Counted from the stretch's first letter, positions 25,100 through 32,050 are shown. The stretch is DNA of 42,148 bases from Flavobacteriales bacterium (GCA_002707145.1 PAMD01000009.1:1-42148); one strand, 5' to 3'. The notes: generated by a model from the sequence alone, not told the origin. Made by a program: numbers and translations.

Positions 25100-25420
25100 T
25101 TAAAAAGGCAAATCATCATCTTCAGAAGAGAGTGGATGTGCGTCTTTTTGGACATCCTTTACTGCTTTCCGCAAGTCTGAGCTTTTCCAAGAACAATATC
25201 CTTCTCGCCATACTGCAACTATTTTATCGCGATTGCCGTTTGCGTTAATTTCTCCTATTATCCTATTAACATAACTTCTTGGATATTTAATATTGTCATA
25301 TGCTCTTACTTCATTTTCGAATTCCACGTAGACTATATTGTCTGATTCTGTACTTTGTGATAGTTTTCCTCTAAATTTTTTATGAGGAAAAAAGACATTT
25401 TTTGTTCCGAAATCTGGCAT
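25100..25420 (-). CDS. Small protein with SSB-like acidic C-terminal tip, 106 aa
   Basis: The body is beta-rich (VYVEFENEVRAYDN, KIVAVWREGYCSW) without a clear OB-fold signature. The C-terminus SSEDDDLPF closely resembles the acidic tail of bacterial SSB (DDDIPF), which recruits replication and repair proteins. It could be a diverged SSB or a protein that mimics the SSB tail to bind host partners. It lies in the operon downstream of promoter P5. Confidence 0.65.
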   Translation of the reverse strand: MPDFGTKNVFFPHKKFRGKLSQSTESDNIVYVEFENEVRAYDNIKYPRSYVNRIIGEINANGNRDKIVAVWREGYCSWKSSDLRKAVKDVQKDAHPLSSEDDDLPF

Positions 25421-25438
25421 ATGTTTAGTTTTTAAAAA

Positions 25439-25537
25439 TTACTTCTTATTTGATTGTTTCCAAGTGAAGTAACTGTATGTGATGTAAAGTACTATAAAAC
25501 CAATTACTCCAAGGGAAACCATTATACTAGCGTCCAT
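25439..25537 (-). CDS. Tiny membrane protein, 32 aa
   Basis: ATG at 25537, stop at 25439. Sequence MDASIMVSLGVIGFIVLYIT then a short polar tail (YSYFTWKQSNKK): a single membrane helix. It sits in a gap of otherwise tightly packed genes, with an A/T-rich leader. No family recognised. Confidence 0.5.
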   Translation of the reverse strand: MDASIMVSLGVIGFIVLYITYSYFTWKQSNKK

Positions 25538-25577
25538 ATCTTTTAGTTTTAAATTGTACTTATTATATAAGAAATTT

Positions 25578-25811
25578 CTATTTTGTTTCATTTAGGGCTG
25601 CCGCTGAACCCAAGATCTGGTTCTCATCTTCAAGTCTTAAGACCTCATCGAAAATAAGGTCGTGTTGGGCTCTTAGCTCTAAATAGCTATCAAGAAGTTC
25701 TCTATTTTCTGATTGTAGTTTATCAACGGTACGATTTAGTCCGAAGTTTAAAATAATTAGAGTTGTGCAAACTATACAAACTACATAAAAGGGTGCTCTT
25801 AAATTTTTCAT
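25578..25811 (-). CDS. Membrane-anchored coiled-coil protein, 77 aa
   Basis: One N-terminal hydrophobic segment (about residues 8-24, YVVCIVCTTLIILNFGL) and a charged helix with heptads (VDKLQSENRELLDSYLELRA). Same architecture as the 127-residue membrane/coiled-coil protein at 7385. Spanin-like role possible, unproven. Confidence 0.65.
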   Translation of the reverse strand: MKNLRAPFYVVCIVCTTLIILNFGLNRTVDKLQSENRELLDSYLELRAQHDLIFDEVLRLEDENQILGSAAALNETK

Positions 25812-25819
25812 AATGATTT

Positions 25820-26287
25820 TTATTTATTAGAATTTGGTTTAAATGATGAATCATGGTAATTTAAAAAGATTTCTTCACCTGCTTTAATATCTTTAACAGT
25901 CCAGTATTCGAAAAAACCCGTAGGAAGTCTTCTTATTACTAGGTTTTTTCCATCTATTTTATAACCTAACATATCTCTATTATTTTCTGGAGTTACCCAT
26001 GTCGCATTTCTGTTTTCTGAAGAATTATACATAGATCCCCATCCAAGAACAATTGAGTATGATGATTTGTTTGCATCAGACCAAAATCGATAATCTATAA
26101 ATAATTTTGCAATGCTCTTTCTATCTACTGTAGCGTCTCCAAATGTAATAAATTGGCATACTTCTAATAATTCTCCTGCTTTAATATCTTCTTTAGCAAA
26201 AACTCCCATTCCTCCACCGGGTATTGTAGATAATTTACATTCTATTTTACAAGATCTAAAAAGATCTTTTGCTGATCTTATTCTCAT
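25820..26287 (-). CDS. SET-domain protein (putative lysine methyltransferase)
   Basis: 155 residues. The SET motifs are present in order: GGGMGVFAKEDIKAGELLE (24-42, GxG cofactor loop), NSSENRNATW (88-97, resembling the NHxxxPN segment, though the His is replaced), and FEYWTVKDIKAGEEIFLNY (126-144, GEE and the catalytic-region Tyr144). SET proteins transfer methyl from S-adenosylmethionine to lysine. The NH to NS change at the cofactor segment may lower activity. Possible targets include host chromosomal or ribosomal proteins or phage proteins. The start overlaps the stop of the next gene upstream (26284). Confidence 0.75.
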   Translation of the reverse strand: MRIRSAKDLFRSCKIECKLSTIPGGGMGVFAKEDIKAGELLEVCQFITFGDATVDRKSIAKLFIDYRFWSDANKSSYSIVLGWGSMYNSSENRNATWVTPENNRDMLGYKIDGKNLVIRRLPTGFFEYWTVKDIKAGEEIFLNYHDSSFKPNSNK

Positions 26288-26625
26288 TTTTCTTTATCCT
26301 TTTTCTCTAAGTCTTTTTGAGCTTTTTCTTTATCTTTTGCGGTAGTTACTTTAGACTTTATTTCCAATTCTTTCTTTTTAATTCCAGCTTTTTGAACATC
26401 TGCCATTGCTCCTTGTGTTTGAACCTTTAGTAATAGACCGTTTAACTTGTCTGATGCACCAGCTTCACCATCTTTTATTTTATCTTTGTTTTCTTTATTT
26501 TTCTTAAGAAAATCTTTGACTTTTTTTACAGCGTCCTTTTGTTTTTTACCAGCATCTTTTATCTTTTTTGCGGTATTATCGCCCTTCTCGAATAGGAAGT
26601 CTTTATATGAGTTTAAAAAATTCAT
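26284..26625 (-). CDS. Lysine-rich protein with capsid-targeting-like leader, 113 aa
   Basis: The N-terminus MNFLNSYKDFLFEKGDNTAK resembles the capsid-targeting leader (aromatic-x-x-F-L-x-E). The remainder is nearly all Lys/Asp/Glu/Ala (IKDAGKKQKDAVKKVKDFLK), a helical, very basic low-complexity protein, like the internal head proteins of T-even phages. It probably binds packaged DNA. The stop overlaps the SET gene start (ATGA-type). Confidence 0.65.
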   Translation of the reverse strand: MNFLNSYKDFLFEKGDNTAKKIKDAGKKQKDAVKKVKDFLKKNKENKDKIKDGEAGASDKLNGLLLKVQTQGAMADVQKAGIKKKELEIKSKVTTAKDKEKAQKDLEKKDKEK

Positions 26626-26641
26626 AATTTATATATCACTA

Positions 26642-27127
26642 TTATCTAAAGAATAGGGCTCCTTTTTGCGCTGAAATTGAGAATGCTTTAGTCCAATCAT
26701 CATATTTCTCCATGTAATAATCAACATCTTCTGAATTATGAATATTATTTTCTAAATATCTTCTAAATATATGTTTATGTAACATAAATTCAGCATGTAG
26801 TTTTTTAGACTCTTCTACTCCTATTACACCGTCGCAATCTGAAAAATCTATTAGTTCGTAAAAGGGAGTTCCTTCATAGTCTTCATTTTTCCAAAATTCT
26901 TCGCATTCTACTCCATGAATGGCTTCGCATAAATAACCCCTAAATTGGTTATATCCACTGTAACTTCCAGCCCTAAAACCATGTCCTTCTGTTTCTAAGG
27001 TTGGTTCATACCATCCTTCAGCATATTCGTGTCTTGCAACATGTTTAGGTCCTTTACCTATGTAAATACTTTCTCTTGTCTCTTTTCCTTTTTTTAAGTT
27101 GGAATAACTTGCTATATCTAGTCCCAT
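26642..27127 (-). CDS. Hypothetical phage protein (MGLDI-type), 161 aa
   Basis: Begins MGLDIASYSNLK, a start I associate with a widespread phage family of unknown function. Contains Tyr/Gly/Arg-rich patches (AGSYSGYNQFRGYLCE) and a C-terminal helix. No catalytic motif is obvious. Lies in the P5 operon. Confidence 0.65.
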   Translation of the reverse strand: MGLDIASYSNLKKGKETRESIYIGKGPKHVARHEYAEGWYEPTLETEGHGFRAGSYSGYNQFRGYLCEAIHGVECEEFWKNEDYEGTPFYELIDFSDCDGVIGVEESKKLHAEFMLHKHIFRRYLENNIHNSEDVDYYMEKYDDWTKAFSISAQKGALFFR

Positions 27128-27131
27128 AATT

Positions 27132-27215
27132 TTATATTTCCCATATTGTTTTCTTTTTCTTTTTTGGTTTGCTGTATAACCACCATAAATGTATTTTTAG
27201 TATTAATCTTTTCAT
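27132..27215 (-). CDS. Possible 27-aa basic protein
   Basis: ATG at 27215, stop at 27132, product MKRLILKIHLWWLYSKPKKK then KKTIWEI. It fills the 123-nt gap between two genes, with an A/T-rich leader. The run of basic residues suggests a membrane- or nucleic-acid-associated peptide. Low certainty because of size. Confidence 0.35.
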   Translation of the reverse strand: MKRLILKIHLWWLYSKPKKKKKTIWEI

Positions 27216-27250
27216 ATTTTATTATATTAACAAATACTTAATTTGTTTCG

Positions 27251-27796
27251 TTACCTGTATGATTTTGAGTTTTTCCAGTTTCTGAAAACATGGGTTATTT
27301 CTTCACTAACGGGCTTTTCTTTAATTGTTTGAAATTTAGGAGTTTCCTGTTTTGGCATAAACTCTTTCATAATTTTCCAAAGCCTATGATATTGAAGATC
27401 TGAAATAACCCAATCTCTCTTCGCTTTGTCTAGGGTCTTTGTTACCCTTTCATAGTCTTCAAGTTCTATCCACATCATACAATCTTTACCAACCCTTTCA
27501 AAACTTTCTTTAGTTCCAATAAAGACATTCGAACAAGGTGAGCCACCTATCGATATTTTTTCTTTTGGAGCTTTACCAGATCTTAGACTTCTTAATGTAC
27601 CAAAACCCGTTCGCTTTGTTAATTTACTTGCCTGATCGGCATCTTTTCTTGAAAGGACTTCGATTGTATTTCCTGTCTTGTGATTGACTACATCAACACA
27701 TCCATATTTTTCTACTTCTGAACATTCAACGCAAACAGAGTAACCTAAGTCAACTCTTCCTTGTGGAATGGTTTCATCGCATTTTTTACAAATCAT
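27251..27796 (-). CDS. DksA/TraR-like zinc finger protein, 181 aa
   Basis: The N-terminus has CKKCDETIP...CVEC (Cys3, Cys6, Cys22, Cys25), the four-cysteine finger of the DksA/TraR class, including the IPxGR pattern. The rest (about residues 35-181) is a basic helical part of unknown fold, so it is not a plain TraR. DksA-class proteins modulate RNA polymerase. Located in the P5 operon two genes after the sigma factor, so a transcription role fits. Confidence 0.65.
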   Translation of the reverse strand: MICKKCDETIPQGRVDLGYSVCVECSEVEKYGCVDVVNHKTGNTIEVLSRKDADQASKLTKRTGFGTLRSLRSGKAPKEKISIGGSPCSNVFIGTKESFERVGKDCMMWIELEDYERVTKTLDKAKRDWVISDLQYHRLWKIMKEFMPKQETPKFQTIKEKPVSEEITHVFRNWKNSKSYR

Positions 27797-27797
27797 A

Positions 27798-27992
27798 TTA
27801 TTTTGAATTACTTAATCTCCACTTGGCTACTTCTTTCCAACCATACCTATTATCAAATATTTTTTCAATAGCAGCGGCCATTTTATTAAAGTTTCCATAT
27901 TCATCCCATGTTACATGACTATTAATATGTCCCGAACTCATATCCCATTCGGTGTTTAAAAGTCTTTGGTAGTGTTTTCTATCGTTATTCAT
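27798..27992 (-). CDS. Hypothetical protein, 64 aa (start corrected by promoter position)
   Basis: The longer frame starts at 28070, but promoter P5 (28020-28054) lies inside it, so translation must begin downstream: either Met at 28010 (MIKTDN, nearly leaderless) or at 27992 (MNNDRKHYQRLLNTEW), which I prefer. The protein is mostly helical with aromatic patches (NRYGWKEVAKW). First gene of the P5 operon. Function unknown. Confidence 0.6.
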   Translation of the reverse strand: MNNDRKHYQRLLNTEWDMSSGHINSHVTWDEYGNFNKMAAAIEKIFDNRYGWKEVAKWRLSNSK

Positions 27993-28019
27993 ATTATCTG
28001 TTTTAATCATTATACTACT

Positions 28020-28054
28020 AATATAATAAAAATAAACGACATAAAAAAATCTGG
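28020..28054 (-). promoter_or_regulatory. Promoter P5
   Basis: On the minus strand CCAGATTTTTTTATGTCGT (28054-28036), 10 nt, TATATT (28025-28020). Starts 13 nt after the sigma-factor stop. No GTTAATAAC operator is present; the upstream box is preceded by GTTGCAC as at P1. Confidence 0.8.
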
Positions 28055-28066
28055 GTGCAACTATTT

Positions 28067-28654
28067 TCACTCAGGTCTAAACTTTTCTAATCTTCTTTTA
28101 AGTCTTTTAAACCTGTATTCAAATGTACTATATTTAATTCCCATTTTGCGGGCTGTTTCTGCCATTGATTCGCCCTTCACAAGAACTTCATTAAACATTC
28201 TAGTATCTTCTGGTCCTAGTGATTCTAACATTTCTCTAATCAATTTTCTGTGGCCCTTTAGCTCTAGCTGTTTATCTAAATCAGCACTTGGATCTGCTAA
28301 ACCATAATGCTTGTCTAATCTTTCTGTATTTTTAATTCTTTTTTGTCTCTGTTTCTTATTCCAATATTCCACTGTAAAATTTTTCATAGATCGGGTCATC
28401 CAAGTATTAAACTGTGCTTTTTTGCTATCGTATAAATGTAACTTTTTACTTATTCTTCCAAGAAAATCTATCGCCATATCATTTACCTCTTCTGGATCTG
28501 AATAGGCCTTTCCATACCAATCTTTAATTTTTTTATAGAAAACCATTTGATATTTCTGAAAAAGTGGACCAAAAGATTTGGTGTTCCCTTTTAAATAGCT
28601 ATTAACAAGTTCTAATTCTTCTTCTTTTGTAAGATAAACATATTTCTTTTTCAT
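28067..28654 (-). CDS. Phage sigma-70-family sigma factor, 195 aa
   Basis: Region 2-like segment at about 25-105 (ending NTWMTRSMKNFTVEYWNKKQ), then a linker and a region 4 helix-turn-helix at about 145-190 (MAETARKMGIKYSTFEYRFK). Length fits small two-domain (ECF-like) sigma factors. It would redirect host RNA polymerase to phage promoters, candidates being the P1-P6 set or an unseen late class. It sits immediately upstream of P5. An anti-sigma gene is not seen, but a PrsW-like protease is encoded elsewhere in the window. Confidence 0.85.
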   Translation of the reverse strand: MKKKYVYLTKEEELELVNSYLKGNTKSFGPLFQKYQMVFYKKIKDWYGKAYSDPEEVNDMAIDFLGRISKKLHLYDSKKAQFNTWMTRSMKNFTVEYWNKKQRQKRIKNTERLDKHYGLADPSADLDKQLELKGHRKLIREMLESLGPEDTRMFNEVLVKGESMAETARKMGIKYSTFEYRFKRLKRRLEKFRPE

Positions 28655-28683
28655 ATAGATTATATTGAAAAATACTAAATAGT

Positions 28684-29400
28684 TTATGGTTCGTAAGGAG
28701 TATGTTTAAAATAGTTGATTATGAACTCAGAGTATCTTGGGTTTTCTTCATTATGTTCATTTTGAACCGCATTATTAATAATAACATTTTGTGTTGTTTT
28801 ATTAAAAATTTCTAAAACCTCCTCATCTCTAATACTCCTTACGCATTTATCATTAAAGAAAATATCTATTCGGTCAGGTCTCCAATCAAGTTTGTATTTA
28901 TTAAAAGTGTTATCGGGTTTTTTCCATGTATAATAATGACATTCTGCCCCAAGATCATAATTATCGGGCTGCTTACCTAAGTGAAAGTTTGTTTTAACCT
29001 TCCAAAAATTACCAAGTAATGCATCTATGTTCCAGTTAAAATAGCTTCCTTTCTTATTTGAATATCCTTCAAATATGTCTATTTCAGGTGGCCAGCTTTC
29101 AAATGCCCAAGTCCAAAATGCAGGCCATAAATAGGGTCCTTTAGGTAATTTAGCCTCTATTTCAAATATACCATATTTGAAAGGTGTAGTACATGAAACC
29201 AAACCAACCCCAATCTTAGATTTTATACCTAAATTTGGAAAGTATTTTGGGTTTTTGTGGGTTTTTAAAATTAATTGACCTTCTCTAAGTTCTACTGCCA
29301 TAGGGTCATAATATGATATTGGTTTTCCTGGATGTATATCTCCCCATCTCTCTCGTGTAAGCCACTCATACCCGCACCATTCTATTTTATTCTTGCTCAT
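28684..29400 (-). CDS. Glycoside hydrolase family 16-like enzyme, 238 aa
   Basis: GH16 hallmarks: PFKYGIFEIEAKLPKG (73-88), LWPAFWTWAF (91-100) and the catalytic motif PPEIDIFEGY, with Glu106 as nucleophile and Glu111 as acid/base around Asp108. Members hydrolyse beta-1,3/1,4-glucans, agar, carrageenan or porphyran. There is no signal peptide, as expected of a virion-borne or lysis-released depolymerase. The target polysaccharide cannot be read from sequence. A capsule- or algal-polysaccharide depolymerase is plausible for a flavobacterial phage. Confidence 0.85.
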   Translation of the reverse strand: MSKNKIEWCGYEWLTRERWGDIHPGKPISYYDPMAVELREGQLILKTHKNPKYFPNLGIKSKIGVGLVSCTTPFKYGIFEIEAKLPKGPYLWPAFWTWAFESWPPEIDIFEGYSNKKGSYFNWNIDALLGNFWKVKTNFHLGKQPDNYDLGAECHYYTWKKPDNTFNKYKLDWRPDRIDIFFNDKCVRSIRDEEVLEIFNKTTQNVIINNAVQNEHNEENPRYSEFIINYFKHTPYEP

Positions 29401-29863
29401 CTTTATTATATATTTTGAATATAGCCCCTATCTTTAAATCTATACGGTCTCTGTCCTCTTTATTTCCAATAATAATACTATTCCAAATTGTAAAAACATG
29501 TCCTGAAACATTCACTATGTAAATTCCTTTAGGATATTCCCTAATAAAATCTCTAACAGAAACTGTATATCTATGGTCATATTTTATTATTTTTTTGACT
29601 TTAGTCTTGTTTAAAAAGTTTAGACCTTGTATAGACTCCATCTTACCTATCCAACCTTCTACACCTTCTCTATCTTTTCTTCCGAATCTTTTTTTACAAA
29701 ATTCATATGCTTCTAAATAAGTACATCCTGTTGAAGAAGCAATTGCCCTAACGGCACAGTCTTTTTCATCATCTAATTTCTCTCTTTCTTCTATGCCTTT
29801 GATACCATCTAGCCATTCCAAATAAAGTGTCCCTTCTTCTGTGATTTTAACTATTTTACCCAT
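29387..29863 (-). CDS. Papain-like cysteine peptidase-like protein, 158 aa
   Basis: Motifs resemble papain-fold (C39/C1-like) phage proteins: KDCAVRAIASSTG with Cys36, GRKDREGV, and GIYIVNVSGHVFTIWNS with His122 followed by Asn128. A Cys-His-Asn/Asp triad is therefore plausible. It could process a phage or host protein. The stop overlaps the start of the GH16 gene by 14 nt. Family assignment from motif order only. Confidence 0.65.
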   Translation of the reverse strand: MGKIVKITEEGTLYLEWLDGIKGIEEREKLDDEKDCAVRAIASSTGCTYLEAYEFCKKRFGRKDREGVEGWIGKMESIQGLNFLNKTKVKKIIKYDHRYTVSVRDFIREYPKGIYIVNVSGHVFTIWNSIIIGNKEDRDRIDLKIGAIFKIYNKDEQE

Positions 29864-30033
29864 TCCTCATATGCTAATTGATAGGCCTCAACAATATTAA
29901 TTTCGGGAGATCTATTAATTAATTTTTTTGCGTAGTCATCTACTTCCCAATGAAGTCCATGTGTGTTTGCTTCTTTTAGTATTAACGCTACATGCTCATA
30001 TTCTATTTGCCCTGGTTTGTTAGTTGTCTTCAT
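29851..30033 (-). CDS. Hypothetical protein, 60 aa
   Basis: A small helical protein (MKTTNKPGQIEYEHVALILK...) with an acidic/aromatic end (AYQLAYEEWVK). Its stop overlaps the peptidase-like gene start. Unknown family. Confidence 0.6.
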   Translation of the reverse strand: MKTTNKPGQIEYEHVALILKEANTHGLHWEVDDYAKKLINRSPEINIVEAYQLAYEEWVK

Positions 30034-30349
30034 TTTTTAATTTTAGTAAGTTTGCACATTTTTCAAATTCTTCTCTTTCTTCGAAATAGTCTATCATTTT
30101 TTGAATGTCTTCTTTTGTTATATTAGTAGGGTCAAATGGATATACTGTAAAATTATCACCGTTTAGACTGTACGTTGCTACAACATCTCCAGTATATGAT
30201 GTGAAATAATGAGTGTTATGTTCTGTTAAGGTAGATGAAAAACATTTATTTCCTATTGCAAACTCATACATAAGTTCCATTGGGGCTGTAAATTTTTCTA
30301 ATGCCTCATCAGGACTAGAGTACTCAAAATATTCAGGTTCGTCAAACAT
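30020..30349 (-). CDS. UVR-like-motif protein, 109 aa
   Basis: The N-terminal part is a small alpha/beta domain (MFDEPEYFEYSSPDEALEKF). The C-terminus has KMIDYFEEREEFEKCANLL, the E-F-E-x-C hairpin seen in four other small proteins. It overlaps the next gene's start by 14 nt. Possible ClpC adaptor; hypothesis only. Confidence 0.65.
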   Translation of the reverse strand: MFDEPEYFEYSSPDEALEKFTAPMELMYEFAIGNKCFSSTLTEHNTHYFTSYTGDVVATYSLNGDNFTVYPFDPTNITKEDIQKMIDYFEEREEFEKCANLLKLKNEDN

Positions 30350-30372
30350 TTTATTTCTATTTTAAATTTAGC

Positions 30373-30390
30373 GGACTGAACTGCCAGTCC
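30373..30390 (-). other. Hairpin after the tRNA genes
   Basis: On the minus strand GGACTG-GCAGTT-CAGTCC, a 6-bp stem directly downstream of tRNA-Gln, without a T run. Possibly a 3' processing or weak termination signal for the tRNA transcript. Confidence 0.4.
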
Positions 30391-30398
30391 TTTATTTG

Positions 30399-30469
30399 TT
30401 ACCGGGGAAGGATTCGAACCTCCGTTACCTGGACCAAAACCAGGAGTCCTGCCTCTAGACGACCCGGTA
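30399..30469 (-). tRNA. tRNA-Gln (anticodon TTG)
   Basis: Acceptor TACCGGG (30469-30463) pairs perfectly with CCCGGTA (30406-30400). Anticodon stem-loop CCTGG-TTTTGGT-CCAGG with anticodon TTG. T arm GGAGG-TTCGAAT-CCTTC. Discriminator A; CCA is not encoded. 71 nt. Confidence 0.92.
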
Positions 30470-30474
30470 AAATG

Positions 30475-30546
30475 TACTCCGACGGGTAGTCGAAACCCGA
30501 TTTCCAGGATGAAAACCTGGCGTCCTAACCATTAGACGACCGGAGC
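30475..30546 (-). tRNA. tRNA-Glu (anticodon TTC)
   Basis: Acceptor GCTCCGG pairs with TCGGAGT (with G-U at both ends). Anticodon stem-loop CCAGG-TTTTCAT-CCTGG with anticodon TTC, T arm CGGGT-TTCGACT-ACCCG. Discriminator A, no encoded CCA. Lies 5 nt upstream of tRNA-Gln, so the two form one transcript. The pair may raise supply of A-ending codons for Glu and Gln (GAA, CAA), frequent here. Confidence 0.92.
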
Positions 30547-30555
30547 AAAGAGTAT

Positions 30556-30903
30556 TTATCCTCTAAATAACCCCTTTAATTTGGCATAGATTCTTTCAAA
30601 TACCTTTCCAAACCCGTTTTGAATTTCTTTTTCAGCTTCAGCGTGTGCTGAATCTAAATCAGAATCAACAGCGGATGTAGTATCTTCTATCTTTCTCTCC
30701 AAATCACTTAAAACTTTTTCTAAATCAGCTTGAAATTCTTCTACTGCCTCTTTAGTAAGATTACGGATATCTTCAATACCACCTTTTCCAGATTCAAGAT
30801 CTGCTAATAATTCTTTAGCAGTATTTTCTAACTTAGAAATATAATCTGACTTAAGTTGTTTAACCAATCCGTGTAACTTTTCAATAATTTGTTCTAATTT
30901 CAT
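30556..30903 (-). CDS. Helical/coiled-coil protein, 115 aa
   Basis: Almost wholly alpha-helical and charged (KLENTAKELLADLESGKGG, DLEKVLSDLERKIED), ending in a basic amphipathic helix (FERIYAKLKGLFRG). No membrane segment, no known family. A structural or scaffolding role is possible. It is the gene immediately upstream of the two tRNA genes. Confidence 0.65.
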   Translation of the reverse strand: MKLEQIIEKLHGLVKQLKSDYISKLENTAKELLADLESGKGGIEDIRNLTKEAVEEFQADLEKVLSDLERKIEDTTSAVDSDLDSAHAEAEKEIQNGFGKVFERIYAKLKGLFRG

Positions 30904-30932
30904 AGATTTTAAATTATTTTTAATAACAGACT

Positions 30933-31445
30933 TTATTGTTTGCTACTTTTATATATCTCGTCCGAGCCTAAAATTTGTGCGTATTGTACTGCAATTCTTA
31001 AGGCCATATTTACTGAAATTATAGGAGTTTTTGCCTTTTTAGCCCTATCATAAATTTCATTATCTTGGTTTTTAGTATATTCTTCTGGGGTATTTCCACA
31101 AACCTTTTTAAATGCTAAATCTAAAACATTGATATTTTTAACAAAGGTCCAATGGTTCCAATTTCCAGTCTCTCTATAAATTTCAACTGCCTCTTTTGAA
31201 GGAGTTAATGGAGAACCCGTAATATCTTTAAATAGTTTGACTGCTTTCAGCATTTCACCCTTTCTAACACTGTCTTCTATTTCATCTAATTTAGAAGGTC
31301 TAAAATTTCTTTTAATTTTATTAAAATTTTCAAGTGCCTTAAGGTCTTGAACTGCAGTCTTTTTATTATTTTCAACAGAAAATTCTACCTTTTTCTTTTT
31401 CTTTCTATAGGGTCTTCTCTTTTTATTATTGTTGTTCTTCTCCAT
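30933..31445 (-). CDS. Basic hypothetical protein, 170 aa
   Basis: I prefer the Met at 31445 (MEKNNNNKKRRPYRKKKKKV) because the frame from 31475 overlaps the preceding small gene. A very basic N-terminal tail (about 30 residues) precedes a helical body (ALENFNKIKRNFRPSKLDEI...), suggesting nucleic-acid binding. Family not recognised. Confidence 0.6.
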   Translation of the reverse strand: MEKNNNNKKRRPYRKKKKKVEFSVENNKKTAVQDLKALENFNKIKRNFRPSKLDEIEDSVRKGEMLKAVKLFKDITGSPLTPSKEAVEIYRETGNWNHWTFVKNINVLDLAFKKVCGNTPEEYTKNQDNEIYDRAKKAKTPIISVNMALRIAVQYAQILGSDEIYKSSKQ

Positions 31446-31575
31446 TTTCTTCTTTATTATTATAAGGTCGTCCATTCCTAGCGTCTAAGTACCCTTTTAT
31501 AAAACCCTTTATCATCGGGTACGGTCCTATGTGAAATAAAAATAATAGAATTAATATTGCGAGTAAACTAATCAT
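31426..31575 (-). CDS. Small membrane protein, 49 aa
   Basis: ATG at 31575, stop at 31426. One N-terminal membrane segment (MISLLAILILLFLFHIG) and a polar, charged tail (YNNKEENGEEQQ). It overlaps the start of the following gene by 20 nt, which fits the gene packing style here. Function unknown. Confidence 0.55.
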   Translation of the reverse strand: MISLLAILILLFLFHIGPYPMIKGFIKGYLDARNGRPYNNKEENGEEQQ

Positions 31576-31627
31576 TTTAAACTACCTGGTTAATTTGTTT
31601 GTTTTATTTTATATTATATATTAATCA

Positions 31628-32041
31628 CTAAGAAAGTTTCACCCTGTTATTCCTGATGTCTTCCCAGCATTTGTTAATGTTTTCTTCAGCTAGTTTAATG
31701 GCGTCTATCTCATTAGGGTTTAAATAGTTAGAGAATTTATATGTCTTTAAAGACTTTAAAAGTAATTTCTTGTCTTGTAAAAAATGTGCCCATTCATGAA
31801 TTGTTGTATCTATTAGATCTTTTACTGTTTTATGAAAACTACTATAGACTATTATTTCATTTTCATCTATTTCATATTCTCCATAAATATCAGATTTATT
31901 CCAATCTACCCAAACAATAGGCATATTTTTTTTATAAGTTAGATTATTCTTACACCACTCTGAAACCATAAAAACAAGGTTAGCAATGTCTTTTTTTCTT
32001 TTATATTTTAATGTTGTATCTAAAGCCCAATCATTCTTCAT
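31628..32041 (-). CDS. Small HExxH zinc metallopeptidase-like protein, 137 aa
   Basis: Contains the zinc-binding motif HEWAH (82-86) and, 25 residues on, NPNEIDAIKLAEE with Glu111 as a candidate third ligand, matching the HExxH plus N/P-x-E-x-x-A layout of small phage metallopeptidases. No signal peptide, so probably cytoplasmic or virion-associated. Substrate unknown. Confidence 0.65.
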   Translation of the reverse strand: MKNDWALDTTLKYKRKKDIANLVFMVSEWCKNNLTYKKNMPIVWVDWNKSDIYGEYEIDENEIIVYSSFHKTVKDLIDTTIHEWAHFLQDKKLLLKSLKTYKFSNYLNPNEIDAIKLAEENINKCWEDIRNNRVKLS

Positions 32042-32050
32042 ATTTATATT

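Noticed and set aside
27993..28070. Longer N-terminus of the 64-aa gene from 28070
   Set aside because: Promoter P5 lies within it, so this part cannot be transcribed as coding sequence from P5.
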